A stretch of DNA of 64,000 nt from Henricia sp. BOLD:AAB3569 (taxonomy: Eukaryota > Echinodermata > Asteroidea > Spinulosida > Echinasteridae), in contig JBBELK010000925.1 of the NCBI GenBank assembly GCA_037783545.1, forward strand, positions 1 to 64,000, in the 5' to 3' direction. Below the pieces are notes generated by a model. It saw nothing but the letters and a program-made list of their open reading frames with translations. It did no database searches and had not been told where the DNA came from. How positions within the stretch are numbered: position 1 is the first letter of the stretch; every line of letters starts with the position of its first letter. Of the stretch, positions 1 to 12,776 are shown one piece after another. The translations under genes and the position numbers were made by a program.

Positions 1-297
1 TGTCATAAAAAATTGACAGACTTTCGCCGGGAAATGGCAGAGAAATTTCAAAGTTTAGAAAAAACTGGGTTGAGGCTTCCTGACTGCTCTCGCGCAAACC
101 GTGGCTGTCTGTACACACCTCTTTGGGGTACTCCTGAGTTGTGCGCATGCTCAGTCATTCGGACTGTCGTTAACGCACCGCAGTTTGGCTCGGCAATTTG
201 GTCAAAGTGTGGTCCAAACGTCGGCAAATTTGGAGGTCGAAAAATGTTCCGACGAACTTCAAATTTTGCATGCCCTAAACTCTCTATATTGCGCACT
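1..297 (+). repeat. Reference monomer of the satellite
   Basis: The first complete unit serves as reference; the phase is arbitrary. It has 71 G, 68 C and 17 CpG, an observed/expected CpG ratio near 1.05, so CpG is not depleted. A-tracts lie at 7-12, 59-64 and 240-244; the first two are where most single-base length variants occur. Short symmetric elements are TGTCA/TGACA (1-5 and 14-18), GTTC/GAAC (246-249 and 254-257), GTTAAC (169-174, an HpaI site) and GCATGC (145-150 and 268-273, SphI sites). TGCGCATGCTCA (142-153) is one base off a palindromic NRF-1-type site. An imperfect internal direct repeat starts TCGGCAA at 190 and again at 221. One plus-strand frame is open through all 99 codons, but I do not regard it as coding. 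Confidence 0.95.
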
Positions 298-3200
298 TGT
301 CATAAAAAATTGACAGACTTTCGCCGGGAAATGGCAGAGAAATTTCAAAGTTTAGAAAAAACTGGGTTGAGGCTTCCTGACTGCTCTCGCGCAAACCGTG
401 GCTGTCTGTACACACCTCTTTGGGGTACTCCTGAGTTGTGCGCATGCTCAGTCATTCGGACTGTCGTTAACGCACCGCAGTTTGGCTCGGCAATTTGGTC
501 AAAGTGTGGTCCAAACGTCGGCAAATTTGGAGGTCGAAAAATGTTCCGACGAACTTCAAATTTTGCATGCCCTAAACTCTCTATATTGCGCACTTGTCAT
601 AAAAAAATTGACAGACTTTCGCCGGGAAATGGCAGAGAAATTTCAAAGTTTAGAAAAAACTGGGTTGAGGCTTCCTGACTGCTCTCGCGCAAACCGTGGC
701 TGTCTGTACACACCTCTTTGGGGTACTCCTGAGTTGTGCGCATGCTCAGTCATTCGGACTGTCGTTAACGCACCGCAGTTTGGCTCGGCAATTTGGTCAA
801 AGTGTGGTCCAAACGTCGGCAAATTTGGAGGTCGAAAAATGTTCCGACGAACTTCAAATTTTGCATGCCCTAAACTCTCTATATTGCGCACTTGTCATAA
901 AAAATTGACAGACTTTCGCCGGGAAATGGCAGAGAAATTTCAAAGTTTAGAAAAAACTGGGTTGAGGCTTCCTGACTGCTCTCGCGCAAACCGTGGCTGT
1001 CTGTACACACCTCTTTGGGGGTACTCCTGAGTTGTGCGCATGCTCAGTCATTCGGACTGTCGTTAACGCACCGCAGTTTGGCTCGGCAATTTGGTCAAAG
1101 TGTGGTCCAAACGTCGGCAAATTTGGAGGTCGAAAAATGTTCCGACGAACTTCAAATTTTGCATGCCCTAAACTCTCTATATTGCGCACTTGTCATAAAA
1201 AATTGACAGACTTTCGCCGGGAAATGGCAGAGAAATTTCAAAGTTTAGAAAAAACTGGGTTGAGGCTTCCTGACTGCTCTCGCGCAAACCGTGGCTGTCT
1301 GTACACACCTCTTTGGGGTACTCCTGAGTTGTGCGCATGCTCAGTCATTCGGACTGTCGTTAACGCACCGCAGTTTGGCTCGGCAATTTGGTCAAAGTGT
1401 GGTCCAAACGTCGGCAAATTTGGAGGTCGAAAAATGTTCCGACGAACTTCAAATTTTGCATGCCCTAAACTCTCTATATTGCGCACTTGTCATAAAAAAT
1501 TGACAGACTTTCGCCGGGAAATGGCAGAGAAATTTCAAAGTTTAGAAAAAACTGGGTTGAGGCTTCCTGACTGCTCTCGCGCAAACCGTGGCTGTCTGTA
1601 CACACCTCTTTGGGGTACTCCTGAGTTGTGCGCATGCTCAGTCATTCGGACTGTCGTTAACGCACCGCAGTTTGGCTCGGCAATTTGGTCAAAGTGTGGT
1701 CCAAACGTCGGCAAATTTGGAGGTCGAAAAATGTTCCGACGAACTTCAAATTTTGCATGCCCTAAACTCTCTATATTGCGCACTTGTCATAAAAAATTGA
1801 CAGACTTTCGCCGGGAAATGGCAGAGAAATTTCAAAGTTTAGAAAAAACTGGGTTGAGGCTTCCTGACTGCTCTCGCGCAAACCGTGGCTGTCTGTACAC
1901 ACCTCTTTGGGGTACTCCTGAGTTGTGCGCATGCTCAGTCATTCGGACTGTCGTTAACGCACCGCAGTTTGGCTCGGCAATTTGGTCAAAGTGTGGTCCA
2001 AACGTCGGCAAATTTGGAGGTCGAAAAATGTTCCGACGAACTTCAAATTTTGCATGCCCTAAACTCTCTATATTGCGCACTTGTCATAAAAAATTGACAG
2101 ACTTTCGCCGGGAAATGGCAGAGAAATTTCAAAGTTTAGAAAAAACTGGGTTGAGGCTTCCTGACTGCTCTCGCGCAAACCGTGGCTGTCTGTACACACC
2201 TCTTTGGGGTACTCCTGAGTTGTGCGCATGCTCAGTCATTCGGACTGTCGTTAACGCACCGCAGTTTGGCTCGGCAATTTGGTCAAAGTGTGGTCCAAAC
2301 GTCGGCAAATTTGGAGGTCGAAAAATGTTCCGACGAACTTCAAATTTTGCATGCCCTAAACTCTCTATATTGCGCACTTGTCATAAAAAATTGACAGACT
2401 TTCGCCGGGAAATGGCAGAGAAATTTCAAAGTTTAGAAAAAACTGGGTTGAGGCTTCCTGACTGCTCTCGCGCAAACCGTGGCTGTCTGTACACACCTCT
2501 TTGGGGTACTCCTGAGTTGTGCGCATGCTCAGTCATTCGGACTGTCGTTAACGCACCGCAGTTTGGCTCGGCAATTTGGTCAAAGTGTGGTCCAAACGTC
2601 GGCAAATTTGGAGGTCGAAAAATGTTCCGACGAACTTCAAATTTTGCATGCCCTAAACTCTCTATATTGCGCACTTGTCATAAAAAATTGACAGACTTTC
2701 GCCGGGAAATGGCAGAGAAATTTCAAAGTTTAGAAAAAACTGGGTTGAGGCTTCCTGACTGCTCTCGCGCAAACCGTGGCTGTCTGTACACACCTCTTTG
2801 GGGTACTCCTGAGTTGTGCGCATGCTCAGTCATTCGGACTGTCGTTAACGCACCGCAGTTTGGCTCGGCAATTTGGTCAAAGTGTGGTCCAAACGTCGGC
2901 AAATTTGGAGGTCGAAAAATGTTCCGACGAACTTCAAATTTTGCATGCCCTAAACTCTCTATATTGCGCACTTGTCATAAAAAATTGACAGACTTTCGCC
3001 GGGAAATGGCAGAGAAATTTCAAAGTTTAGAAAAAACTGGGTTGAGGCTTCCTGACTGCTCTCGCGCAAACCGTGGCTGTCTGTACACACCTCTTTGGGG
3101 TACTCCTGAGTTGTGCGCATGCTCAGTCATTCGGACTGTCGTTAACGCACCGCAGTTTGGCTCGGCAATTTGGTCAAAGTGTGGTCCAAACGTCGGCAAA

Positions 3201-6200
3201 TTTGGAGGTCGAAAAATGTTCCGACGAACTTCAAATTTTGCATGCCCTAAACTCTCTATATTGCGCACTTGTCATAAAAAATTGACAGACTTTCGCCGGG
3301 AAATGGCAGAGAAATTTCAAAGTTTAGAAAAAACTGGGTTGAGGCTTCCTGACTGCTCTCGCGCAAACCGTGGCTGTCTGTACACACCTCTTTGGGGTAC
3401 TCCTGAGTTGTGCGCATGCTCAGTCATTCGGACTGTCGTTAACGCACCGCAGTTTGGCTCGGCAATTTGGTCAAAGTGTGGTCCAAACGTCGGCAAATTT
3501 GGAGGTCGAAAATGTTCCGACGAACTTCAAATTTTGCATGCCCTAAACTCTCTATATTGCGCACTTGTCATAAAAAATTGACAGACTTTCGCCGGGAAAT
3601 GGCAGAGAAATTTCAAAGTTTAGAAAAAACTGGGTTGAGGCTTCCTGACTGCTCTCGCGCAAACCGTGGCTGTCTGTACACACCTCTTTGGGGTACTCCT
3701 GAGTTGTGCGCATGCTCAGTCATTCGGACTGTCGTTAACGCACCGCAGTTTGGCTCGGCAATTTGGTCAAAGTGTGGTCCAAACGTCGGCAAATTTGGAG
3801 GTCGAAAAATGTTCCGACGAACTTCAAATTTTGCATGCCCTAAACTCTCTATATTGCGCACTTGTCATAAAAAATTGACAGACTTTCGCCGGGAAATGGC
3901 AGAGAAATTTCAAAGTTTAGAAAAAACTGGGTTGAGGCTTCCTGACTGCTCTCGCGCAAACCGTGGCTGTCTGTACACACCTCTTTGGGGTACTCCTGAG
4001 TTGTGCGCATGCTCAGTCATTCGGACTGTCGTTAACGCACCGCAGTTTGGCTCGGCAATTTGGTCAAAGTGTGGTCCAAACGTCGGCAAATTTGGAGGTC
4101 GAAAAATGTTCCGACGAACTTCAAATTTTGCATGCCCTAAACTCTCTATATTGCGCACTTGTCATAAAAAATTGACAGACTTTCGCCGGGAAATGGCAGA
4201 GAAATTTCAAAGTTTAGAAAAAACTGGGTTGAGGCTTCCTGACTGCTCTCGCGCAAACCGTGGCTGTCTGTACACACCTCTTTGGGGTACTCCTGAGTTG
4301 TGCGCATGCTCAGTCATTCGGACTGTCGTTAACGCACCGCAGTTTGGCTCGGCAATTTGGTCAAAGTGTGGTCCAAACGTCGGCAAATTTGGAGGTCGAA
4401 AAATGTTCCGACGAACTTCAAATTTTGCATGCCCTAAACTCTCTATATTGCGCACTTGTCATAAAAAATTGACAGACTTTCGCCGGGAAATGGCAGAGAA
4501 ATTTCAAAGTTTAGAAAAAACTGGGTTGAGGCTTCCTGACTGCTCTCGCGCAAACCGTGGCTGTCTGTACACACCTCTTTGGGGTACTCCTGAGTTGTGC
4601 GCATGCTCAGTCATTCGGACTGTCGTTAACGCACCGCAGTTTGGCTCGGCAATTTGGTCAAAGTGTGGTCCAAACGTCGGCAAATTTGGAGGTCGAAAAA
4701 TGTTCCGACGAACTTCAAATTTTGCATGCCCTAAACTCTCTATATTGCGCACTTGTCATAAAAAATTGACAGACTTTCGCCGGGAAATGGCAGAGAAATT
4801 TCAAAGTTTAGAAAAAACTGGGTTGAGGCTTCCTGACTGCTCTCGCGCAAACCGTGGCTGTCTGTACACACCTCTTTGGGGTACTCCTGAGTTGTGCGCA
4901 TGCTCAGTCATTCGGACTGTCGTTAACGCACCGCAGTTTGGCTCGGCAATTTGGTCAAAGTGTGGTCCAAACGTCGGCAAATTTGGAGGTCGAAAAATGT
5001 TCCGACGAACTTCAAATTTTGCATGCCCTAAACTCTCTATATTGCGCACTTGTCATAAAAAATTGACAGACTTTCGCCGGGAAATGGCAGAGAAATTTCA
5101 AAGTTTAGAAAAAACTGGGTTGAGGCTTCCTGACTGCTCTCGCGCAAACCGTGGCTGTCTGTACACACCTCTTTGGGGTACTCCTGAGTTGTGCGCATGC
5201 TCAGTCATTCGGACTGTCGTTAACGCACCGCAGTTTGGCTCGGCAATTTGGTCAAAGTGTGGTCCAAACGTCGGCAAATTTGGAGGTCGAAAAATGTTCC
5301 GACGAACTTCAAATTTTGCATGCCCTAAACTCTCTATATTGCGCACTTGTCATAAAAAATTGACAGACTTTCGCCGGGAAATGGCAGAGAAATTTCAAAG
5401 TTTAGAAAAAACTGGGTTGAGGCTTCCTGACTGCTCTCGCGCAAACCGTGGCTGTCTGTACACACCTCTTTGGGGTACTCCTGAGTTGTGCGCATGCTCA
5501 GTCATTCGGACTGTCGTTAACGCACCGCAGTTTGGCTCGGCAATTTGGTCAAAGTGTGGTCCAAACGTCGGCAAATTTGGAGGTCGAAAAATGTTCCGAC
5601 GAACTTCAAATTTTGCATGCCCTAAACTCTCTATATTGCGCACTTGTCATAAAAAATTGACAGACTTTCGCCGGGAAATGGCAGAGAAATTTCAAAGTTT
5701 AGAAAAAACTGGGTTGAGGCTTCCTGACTGCTCTCGCGCAAACCGTGGCTGTCTGTACACACCTCTTTGGGGTACTCCTGAGTTGTGCGCATGCTCAGTC
5801 ATTCGGACTGTCGTTAACGCACCGCAGTTTGGCTCGGCAATTTGGTCAAAGTGTGGTCCAAACGTCGGCAAATTTGGAGGTCGAAAAATGTTCCGACGAA
5901 CTTCAAATTTTGCATGCCCTAAACTCTCTATATTGCGCACTTGTCATAAAAAATTGACAGACTTTCGCCGGGAAATGGCAGAGAAATTTCAAAGTTTAGA
6001 AAAAACTGGGTTGAGGCTTCCTGACTGCTCTCGCGCAAACCGTGGCTGTCTGTACACACCTCTTTGGGGTACTCCTGAGTTGTGCGCATGCTCAGTCATT
6101 CGGACTGTCGTTAACGCACCGCAGTTTGGCTCGGCAATTTGGTCAAAGTGTGGTCCAAACGTCGGCAAATTTGGAGGTCGAAAAATGTTCCGACGAACTT

Positions 6201-7129
6201 CAAATTTTGCATGCCCTAAACTCTCTATATTGCGCACTTGTCATAAAAAATTGACAGACTTTCGCCGGGAAATGGCAGAGAAATTTCAAAGTTTAGAAAA
6301 AACTGGGTTGAGGCTTCCTGACTGCTCTCGCGCAAACCGTGGCTGTCTGTACACACCTCTTTGGGGTACTCCTGAGTTGTGCGCATGCTCAGTCATTCGG
6401 ACTGTCGTTAACGCACCGCAGTTTGGCTCGGCAATTTGGTCAAAGTGTGGTCCAAACGTCGGCAAATTTGGAGGTCGAAAAATGTTCCGACGAACTTCAA
6501 ATTTTGCATGCCCTAAACTCTCTATATTGCGCACTTGTCATAAAAAATTGACAGACTTTCGCCGGGAAATGGCAGAGAAATTTCAAAGTTTAGAAAAAAC
6601 TGGGTTGAGGCTTCCTGACTGCTCTCGCGCAAACCGTGGCTGTCTGTACACACCTCTTTGGGGTACTCCTGAGTTGTGCGCATGCTCAGTCATTCGGACT
6701 GTCGTTAACGCACCGCAGTTTGGCTCGGCAATTTGGTCAAAGTGTGGTCCAAACGTCGGCAAATTTGGAGGTCGAAAAATGTTCCGACGAACTTCAAATT
6801 TTGCATGCCCTAAACTCTCTATATTGCGCACTTGTCATAAAAAATTGACAGACTTTCGCCGGGAAATGGCAGAGAAATTTCAAAGTTTAGAAAAAACTGG
6901 GTTGAGGCTTCCTGACTGCTCTCGCGCAAACCGTGGCTGTCTGTACACACCTCTTTGGGGTACTCCTGAGTTGTGCGCATGCTCAGTCATTCGGACTGTC
7001 GTTAACGCACCGCAGTTTGGCTCGGCAATTTGGTCAAAGTGTGGTCCAAACGTCGGCAAATTTGGAGGTCGAAAAATGTTCCGACGAACTTCAAATTTTG
7101 CATGCCCTAAACTCTCTATATTGCGCACT
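1..7129 (+). repeat. Homogeneous monomer block (24 units)
   Basis: Twenty-four consecutive monomers in which I see no base substitutions by eye. Only single-base length changes occur: an extra A near 606, an extra G in the GGGG run near 1,020 and a missing A near 3,511. All units carry the CTCTCGCGC form and the ATGTTCC form. Such uniformity implies very recent amplification or strong local homogenisation by unequal exchange or gene conversion. Collapse or duplication by an assembler is the alternative explanation, although the three private indels show that units were resolved individually. Confidence 0.9.
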
Positions 7130-8319
7130 TGTCATAACAAAATTGACAGACTTTCGCCGGGAAATGGCAGAGAAATTTCAAAGTTTAGAAAAAACTGGGT
7201 TGAGGCTTCCTGACTGCTCTCGCGCAAACCGTGGCTGTCTGTACACACCTCTTTGGGGTACTCCTGAGTTGTGCGCATGCTCAGTCATTCGGACTGTCGT
7301 TAACGCACCGCAGTTTGGCTCGGCAATTTGGTCAAAGTGTGGTCCAAACGTCGGCAAATTTGGAGGTCGAAAAATGTTCCGACGAACTTCAAATTTTGCA
7401 TGCCCTAAACTCTCTATATTGCGCACTTGTCATAAAAAATTGACAGACTTTCGCCGGGAAATGGCAGAGAAATTTCAAAGTTTAGAAAAAAACTGGGTTG
7501 AGGCTTCCTGACTGCTCTCGCGCAAACCGTGGCTGTCTGTACACACCTCTTTGGGGTACTCCTGAGTTGTGCGCATGCTCAGTCATTCGGACTGTCGTTA
7601 ACGCACCGCAGTTTGGCTCGGCAATTTGGTCAAAGTGTGGTCCAAACGTCGGCAAATTTGGAGGTCGAAAAATGTTCCGACGAACTTCAAATTTTGCATG
7701 CCCTAAACTCTCTATATTGCGCACTTGTCATAAAAAATTGACAGACTTTCGCCGGGAAATGGCAGAGAAATTTCAAAGTTTAGAAAAAACTGGGTTGAGG
7801 CTTCCTGACTGCTCTCGCGCAAACCGTGGCTGTCTGTACACACCTCTTTGGGGTACTCCTGAGTTGTGCGCATGCTCAGTCATTCGGACTGTCGTTAACG
7901 CACCGCAGTTTGGCTCGGCAATTTGGTCAAAGTGTGGTCCAAACGTCGGCAAATTTGGAGGTCGAAAAATATTCCGACGAACTTCAAATTTTGCATGCCC
8001 TAAACTCTCTATATTGCGCACTTGTCATAAAAAATTGACAGACTTTCGCCGGGAAATGGCAGAGAAATTTCAAAGTTTAGAAAAAACTGGGTTGAGGCTT
8101 CCTGACTGCTCTCGCGCAAACCGTGGCTGTCTGTACACACCTCTTTGGGGTACTCCTGAGTTGTGCGCATGCTCAGTCATTCGGACTGTCGTTAACGCAC
8201 CGCAGTTTGGCTCGGCAATTTGGTCAAAGTGTGGTCCAAACGTCGGCAAATTTGGAGGTCGAAAAATGTTCCGACGAACTTCAAATTTTGCATGCCCTAA
8301 ACTCTCTATATTGCGCACT

Positions 8320-10100
8320 TGTCATAAAAAATTGACAGACTTTCGCCGGGAAATGGCAGAGAAATTTCAAAGTTTAGAAAAAACTGGGTTGAGGCTTCCT
8401 GACTGCTCTCGCGCAAACCGTGGCTGTCTGTACACACCTCTTTGGGGTACTCCTGAGTTGTGCGCATGCTCAGTCATTCGGACTGTCGTTAACGCACCGC
8501 AGTTTGGCTCGGCAATTTGGTCAAAGTGTGGTCCAAACGTCGGCAAATTTGGAGGTCGAAAAATGTCCGACGAACTTCAAATTTTGCATGCCCTAAACTC
8601 TCTATATTGCGCACTTGTCATACAAAATTGACAGACTTTCGCCGGGAAATGGCAGAGAAATTTCAAAGTTTAGAAAAAACTGGGTTGAGGCTTCCTGACT
8701 GCTCTCGCGCAAACCGTGGCTGTCTGTACACACCTCTTTGGGGTACTCCTGAGTTGTGCGCATGCTCAGTCATTCGGACTGTCGTTAACGCACCGCAGTT
8801 TGGCTCGGCAATTTGGTCAAAGTGTGGTCCAAACGTCGGCAAATTTGGAGGTCGAAAAATATTCCGACGAACTTCAAATTTTGCATGCCCTAAACTCTCT
8901 ATATTGCGCACTTGTCATACAAAATTGACAGACTTTCGCCGGGAAATGGCAGAGAAATTTCAAAGTTTAGAAAAAACTGGGTTGAGGCTTCCTGACTGCT
9001 CTCGCGCAAACCGTGGCTGTCTGTACACACCTCTTTGGGGTACTCCTGAGTTGTGCGCATGCTCAGTCATTCGGACTGTCGTTAACGCACCGCAGTTTGG
9101 CTCGGCAATTTGGTCAAAGTGTGGTCCAAACGTCGGCAAATTTGGAGGTCGAAAAATGTTCCGACGAACTTCAAATTTTGCATGCCCTAAACTCTCTATA
9201 TTGCGCACTTGTCATAAAAAATTGACAGACTTTCGCCGGGAAATGGCAGAGAAATTTCAAAGTTTAGAAAAAACTGGGTTGAGGCTTCCTGACTGCTCTC
9301 GCGCAAACCGTGGCTGTCTGTACACACCTCTTTGGGGTACTCCTGAGTTGTGCGCATGCTCAGTCATTCGGACTGTCGTTAACGCACCGCAGTTTGGCTC
9401 GGCAATTTGGTCAAAGTGTGGTCCAAACGTCGGCAAATTTGGAGGTCGAAAAATGTTCCGACGAACTTCAAATTTTGCATGCCCTAAACTCTCTATATTG
9501 CGCACTTGTCATACAAAATTGACAGACTTTCGCCGGGAAATGGCAGAGAAATTTCAAAGTTTAGAAAAAACTGGGTTGAGGCTTCCTGACTGCTCTCGCG
9601 CAAACCGTGGCTGTCTGTACACACCTCTTTGGGGTACTCCTGAGTTGTGCGCATGCTCAGTCATTCGGACTGTCGTTAACGCACCGCAGTTTGGCTCGGC
9701 AATTTGGTCAAAGTGTGGTCCAAACGTCGGCAAATTTGGAGGTCGAAAAATATTCCGACGAACTTCAAATTTTGCATGCCCTAAACTCTCTATATTGCGC
9801 ACTTGTCATACAAAATTGACAGACTTTCGCCGGGAAATGGCAGAGAAATTTCAAAGTTTAGAAAAAACTGGGTTGAGGCTTCCTGACTGCTCTCGCGCAA
9901 ACCGTGGCTGTCTGTACACACCTCTTTGGGGTACTCCTGAGTTGTGCGCATGCTCAGTCATTCGGACTGTCGTTAACGCACCGCAGTTTGGCTCGGCAAT
10001 TTGGTCAAAGTGTGGTCCAAACGTCGGCAAATTTGGAGGTCGAAAAATGTTCCGACGAACTTCAAATTTTGCATGCCCTAAACTCTCTATATTGCGCACT
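8320..10100 (+). repeat. 3-mer higher-order repeat, two copies of about 891 bp
   Basis: Units from 8,320 and from 9,210 show the same order of three types: a standard unit ending in a CATACAAA boundary, an ATATTCC unit ending in a CATACAAA boundary, and a plain unit. The first copy has lost one T in the ATGTTCC motif near 8,564, making it 890 bp; the second is 891 bp. Two copies are a minimal demonstration, so this may be one duplication and not a sustained HOR. Confidence 0.65.
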
Positions 10101-10397
10101 TGTCATAAAAAATTGACAGACTTTCGCCGGGAAATGGCAGAGAAATTTCAAAGTTTAGAAAAAACTGGGTTGAGGCTTCCTGACTGCTCTCGCGCAAACC
10201 GTGGCTGTCTGTACACACCTCTTTGGGGTACTCCTGAGTTGTGCGCATGCTCAGTCATTCGGACTGTCGTTAACGCACCGCAGTTTGGCTCGGCAATTTG
10301 GTCAAAGTGTGGTCCAAACGTCGGCAAATTTGGAGGTCGAAAAATGTTCCGACGAACTTCAAATTTTGCATGCCCTAAACTCTCTATATTGCGCACT

Positions 10398-12776
10398 TGT
10401 CATAAAAAATTGACAGACTTTCGCCGGGAAATGGCAGAGAAATTTCAAAGTTTAGAAAAAAACTGGGTTGAGGCTTCCTGACTGCTCTCGCGCAAACCGT
10501 GGCTGTCTGTACACACCTCTTTGGGGTACTCCTGAGTTGTGCGCATGCTCAGTCATTCGGACTGTCGCTAACGCACCGCAGTTTGGCTCGGCAATTTGGT
10601 CAAAGTGTGGTCCAAACGTCGGCAAATTTGGAGGTCGAAAAATATTCCGACGAACTTCAAATTTTGCATGCCCTAAACTCTCTATATTGCGCACTTGTCA
10701 TAAAAAATTGACAGACTTTCGCCGGGAAATGGCAGAGAAATTTCAAAGTTTAGAAAAAACTGGGTTGAGGCTTCCTGACTGCTCTCGCGCAAACCGTGGC
10801 TGTCTGTACACACCTCTTTGGGGTACTCCTGAGTTGTGCGCATGCTCAGTCATTCGGACTGTCGTTAACGCACCGCAGTTTGGCTCGGCAATTTGGTCAA
10901 AGTGTGGTCCAAACGTCGGCAAATTTGGAGGTCGAAAAATGTTCCGACGAACTTCAAATTTTGCATGCCCTAAACTCTCTATATTGCGCACTTGTCATAA
11001 AAAAATTGACAGACTTTCGCCGGGAAATGGCAGAGAAATTTCAAAGTTTAGAAAAAACTGGGTTGAGGCTTCCTGACTGCTCTCGCGCAAACCGTGGCTG
11101 TCTGTACACACCTCTTTGGGGTACTCCTGAGTTGTGCGCATGCTCAGTCATTCGGACTGTTGTTAACGCACCGCAGTTTGGCTCGGCAATTTGGTCAAAG
11201 TGTGGTCCAAACGTCGGCAAATTTGGAGGTCGAAAAATATTCCGACGAACTTCAAATTTTGCATGCCCTAAACTCTCTATATTGCGCACTTGTCATACAA
11301 AATTGACAGACTTTCGCCGGGAAATGGCAGAGAAATTTCAAAGTTTAGAAAAAACTGGGTTGAGGCTTCCTGACTGCTCTCGCGCAAACCGTGGCTGTCT
11401 GTACACACCTCTTTGGGGTACTCCTGAGTTGTGCGCATGCTCAGTCATTCGGACTGTCGTTAACGCACCGCAGTTTGGCTCGGCAATTTGGTCAAAGTGT
11501 GGTCCAAACGTCGGCAAATTTGGAGGTCGAAAAATGTTCCGACGAACTTCAAATTTTGCATGCCCTAAACTCTCTATATTGCGCACTTGTCATAAAAAAT
11601 TGACAGACTTTCGCCGGGAAATGGCAGAGAAATTTCAAAGTTTAGAAAAAACTGGGTTGAGGCTTCCTGACTGCTCTCGCGCAAACCGTGGCTGTCTGTA
11701 CACACCTCTTTGGGGTACTCCTGAGTTGTGCGCATGCTCAGTCATTCGGACTGTCGTTAACGCACCGCAGTTTGGCTCGGCAATTTGGTCAAAGTGTGGT
11801 CCAAACGTCGGCAAATTTGGAGGTCGAAAAATGTTCCGACGAACTTCAAATTTTGCATGCCCTAAACTCTCTATATTGCGCACTTGTCATAAAAAATTGA
11901 CAGACTTTCGCCGGGAAATGGCAGAGAAATTTCAAAGTTTAGAAAAAACTGGGTTGAGGCTTCCTGACTGCTCTCGCGCAAACCGTGGCTGTCTGTACAC
12001 ACCTCTTTGGGGTACTCCTGAGTTGTGCGCATGCTCAGTCATTCGGACTGTCGCTAACGCACCGCAGTTTGGCTCGGCAATTTGGTCAAAGTGTGGTCCA
12101 AACGTCGGCAAATTTGGAGGTCGAAAAATATTCCGACGAACTTCAAATTTTGCATGCCCTAAACTCTCTATATTGCGCACTTGTCATAAAAAATTGACAG
12201 ACTTTCGCCGGGAAATGGCAGAGAAATTTCAAAGTTTAGAAAAAACTGGGTTGAGGCTTCCTGACTGCTCTCGCGCAAACCGTGGCTGTCTGTACACACC
12301 TCTTTGGGGTACTCCTGAGTTGTGCGCATGCTCAGTCATTCGGACTGTCGTTAACGCACCGCAGTTTGGCTCGGCAATTTGGTCAAAGTGTGGTCCAAAC
12401 GTCGGCAAATTTGGAGGTCGAAAAATGTTCCGACGAACTTCAAATTTTGCATGCCCTAAACTCTCTATATTGCGCACTTGTCATAAAAAAATTGACAGAC
12501 TTTCGCCGGGAAATGGCAGAGAAATTTCAAAGTTTAGAAAAAACTGGGTTGAGGCTTCCTGACTGCTCTCGCGCAAACCGTGGCTGTCTGTACACACCTC
12601 TTTGGGGTACTCCTGAGTTGTGCGCATGCTCAGTCATTCGGACTGTTGTTAACGCACCGCAGTTTGGCTCGGCAATTTGGTCAAAGTGTGGTCCAAACGT
12701 CGGCAAATTTGGAGGTCGAAAAATATTCCGACGAACTTCAAATTTTGCATGCCCTAAACTCTCTATATTGCGCACT
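10398..12776 (+). repeat. Partial 5-mer higher-order repeat (offset 1,486 bp)
   Basis: Three independent markers recur at the same 1,486-bp offset: GTCGCTAAC (10,567 and 12,053), an extra A in the first A-tract (near 10,998 and 12,484) and GTTGTTAAC with ATATTCC (near 11,161 and 12,647). The offset equals five monomers plus the single inserted A. The fourth monomer of the second copy already differs, being ATATTCC where the first copy is standard, so the second copy is broken after three units. GTCGCTAAC also removes the HpaI site found in almost every other monomer. Confidence 0.75.

Noticed and set aside
11-40. Bacterial-type promoter (TTGACA in every monomer)
   Set aside because: No TATAAT-like element lies at the right spacing, and the context is a eukaryotic satellite; TTGACA here is part of the TGTCA/TGACA inverted repeat.
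1-297. Hammerhead ribozyme, which some animal satellites encode
   Set aside because: I found no CTGATGA core with a matching GAAA element in the consensus on either strand. CTGAGTT and CTGACTG do not fit.
1-297. The monomer as a MITE or other DNA transposon
   Set aside because: No terminal inverted repeats or target-site duplications are visible at unit borders; the inverted repeats present are only 4-5 bp.
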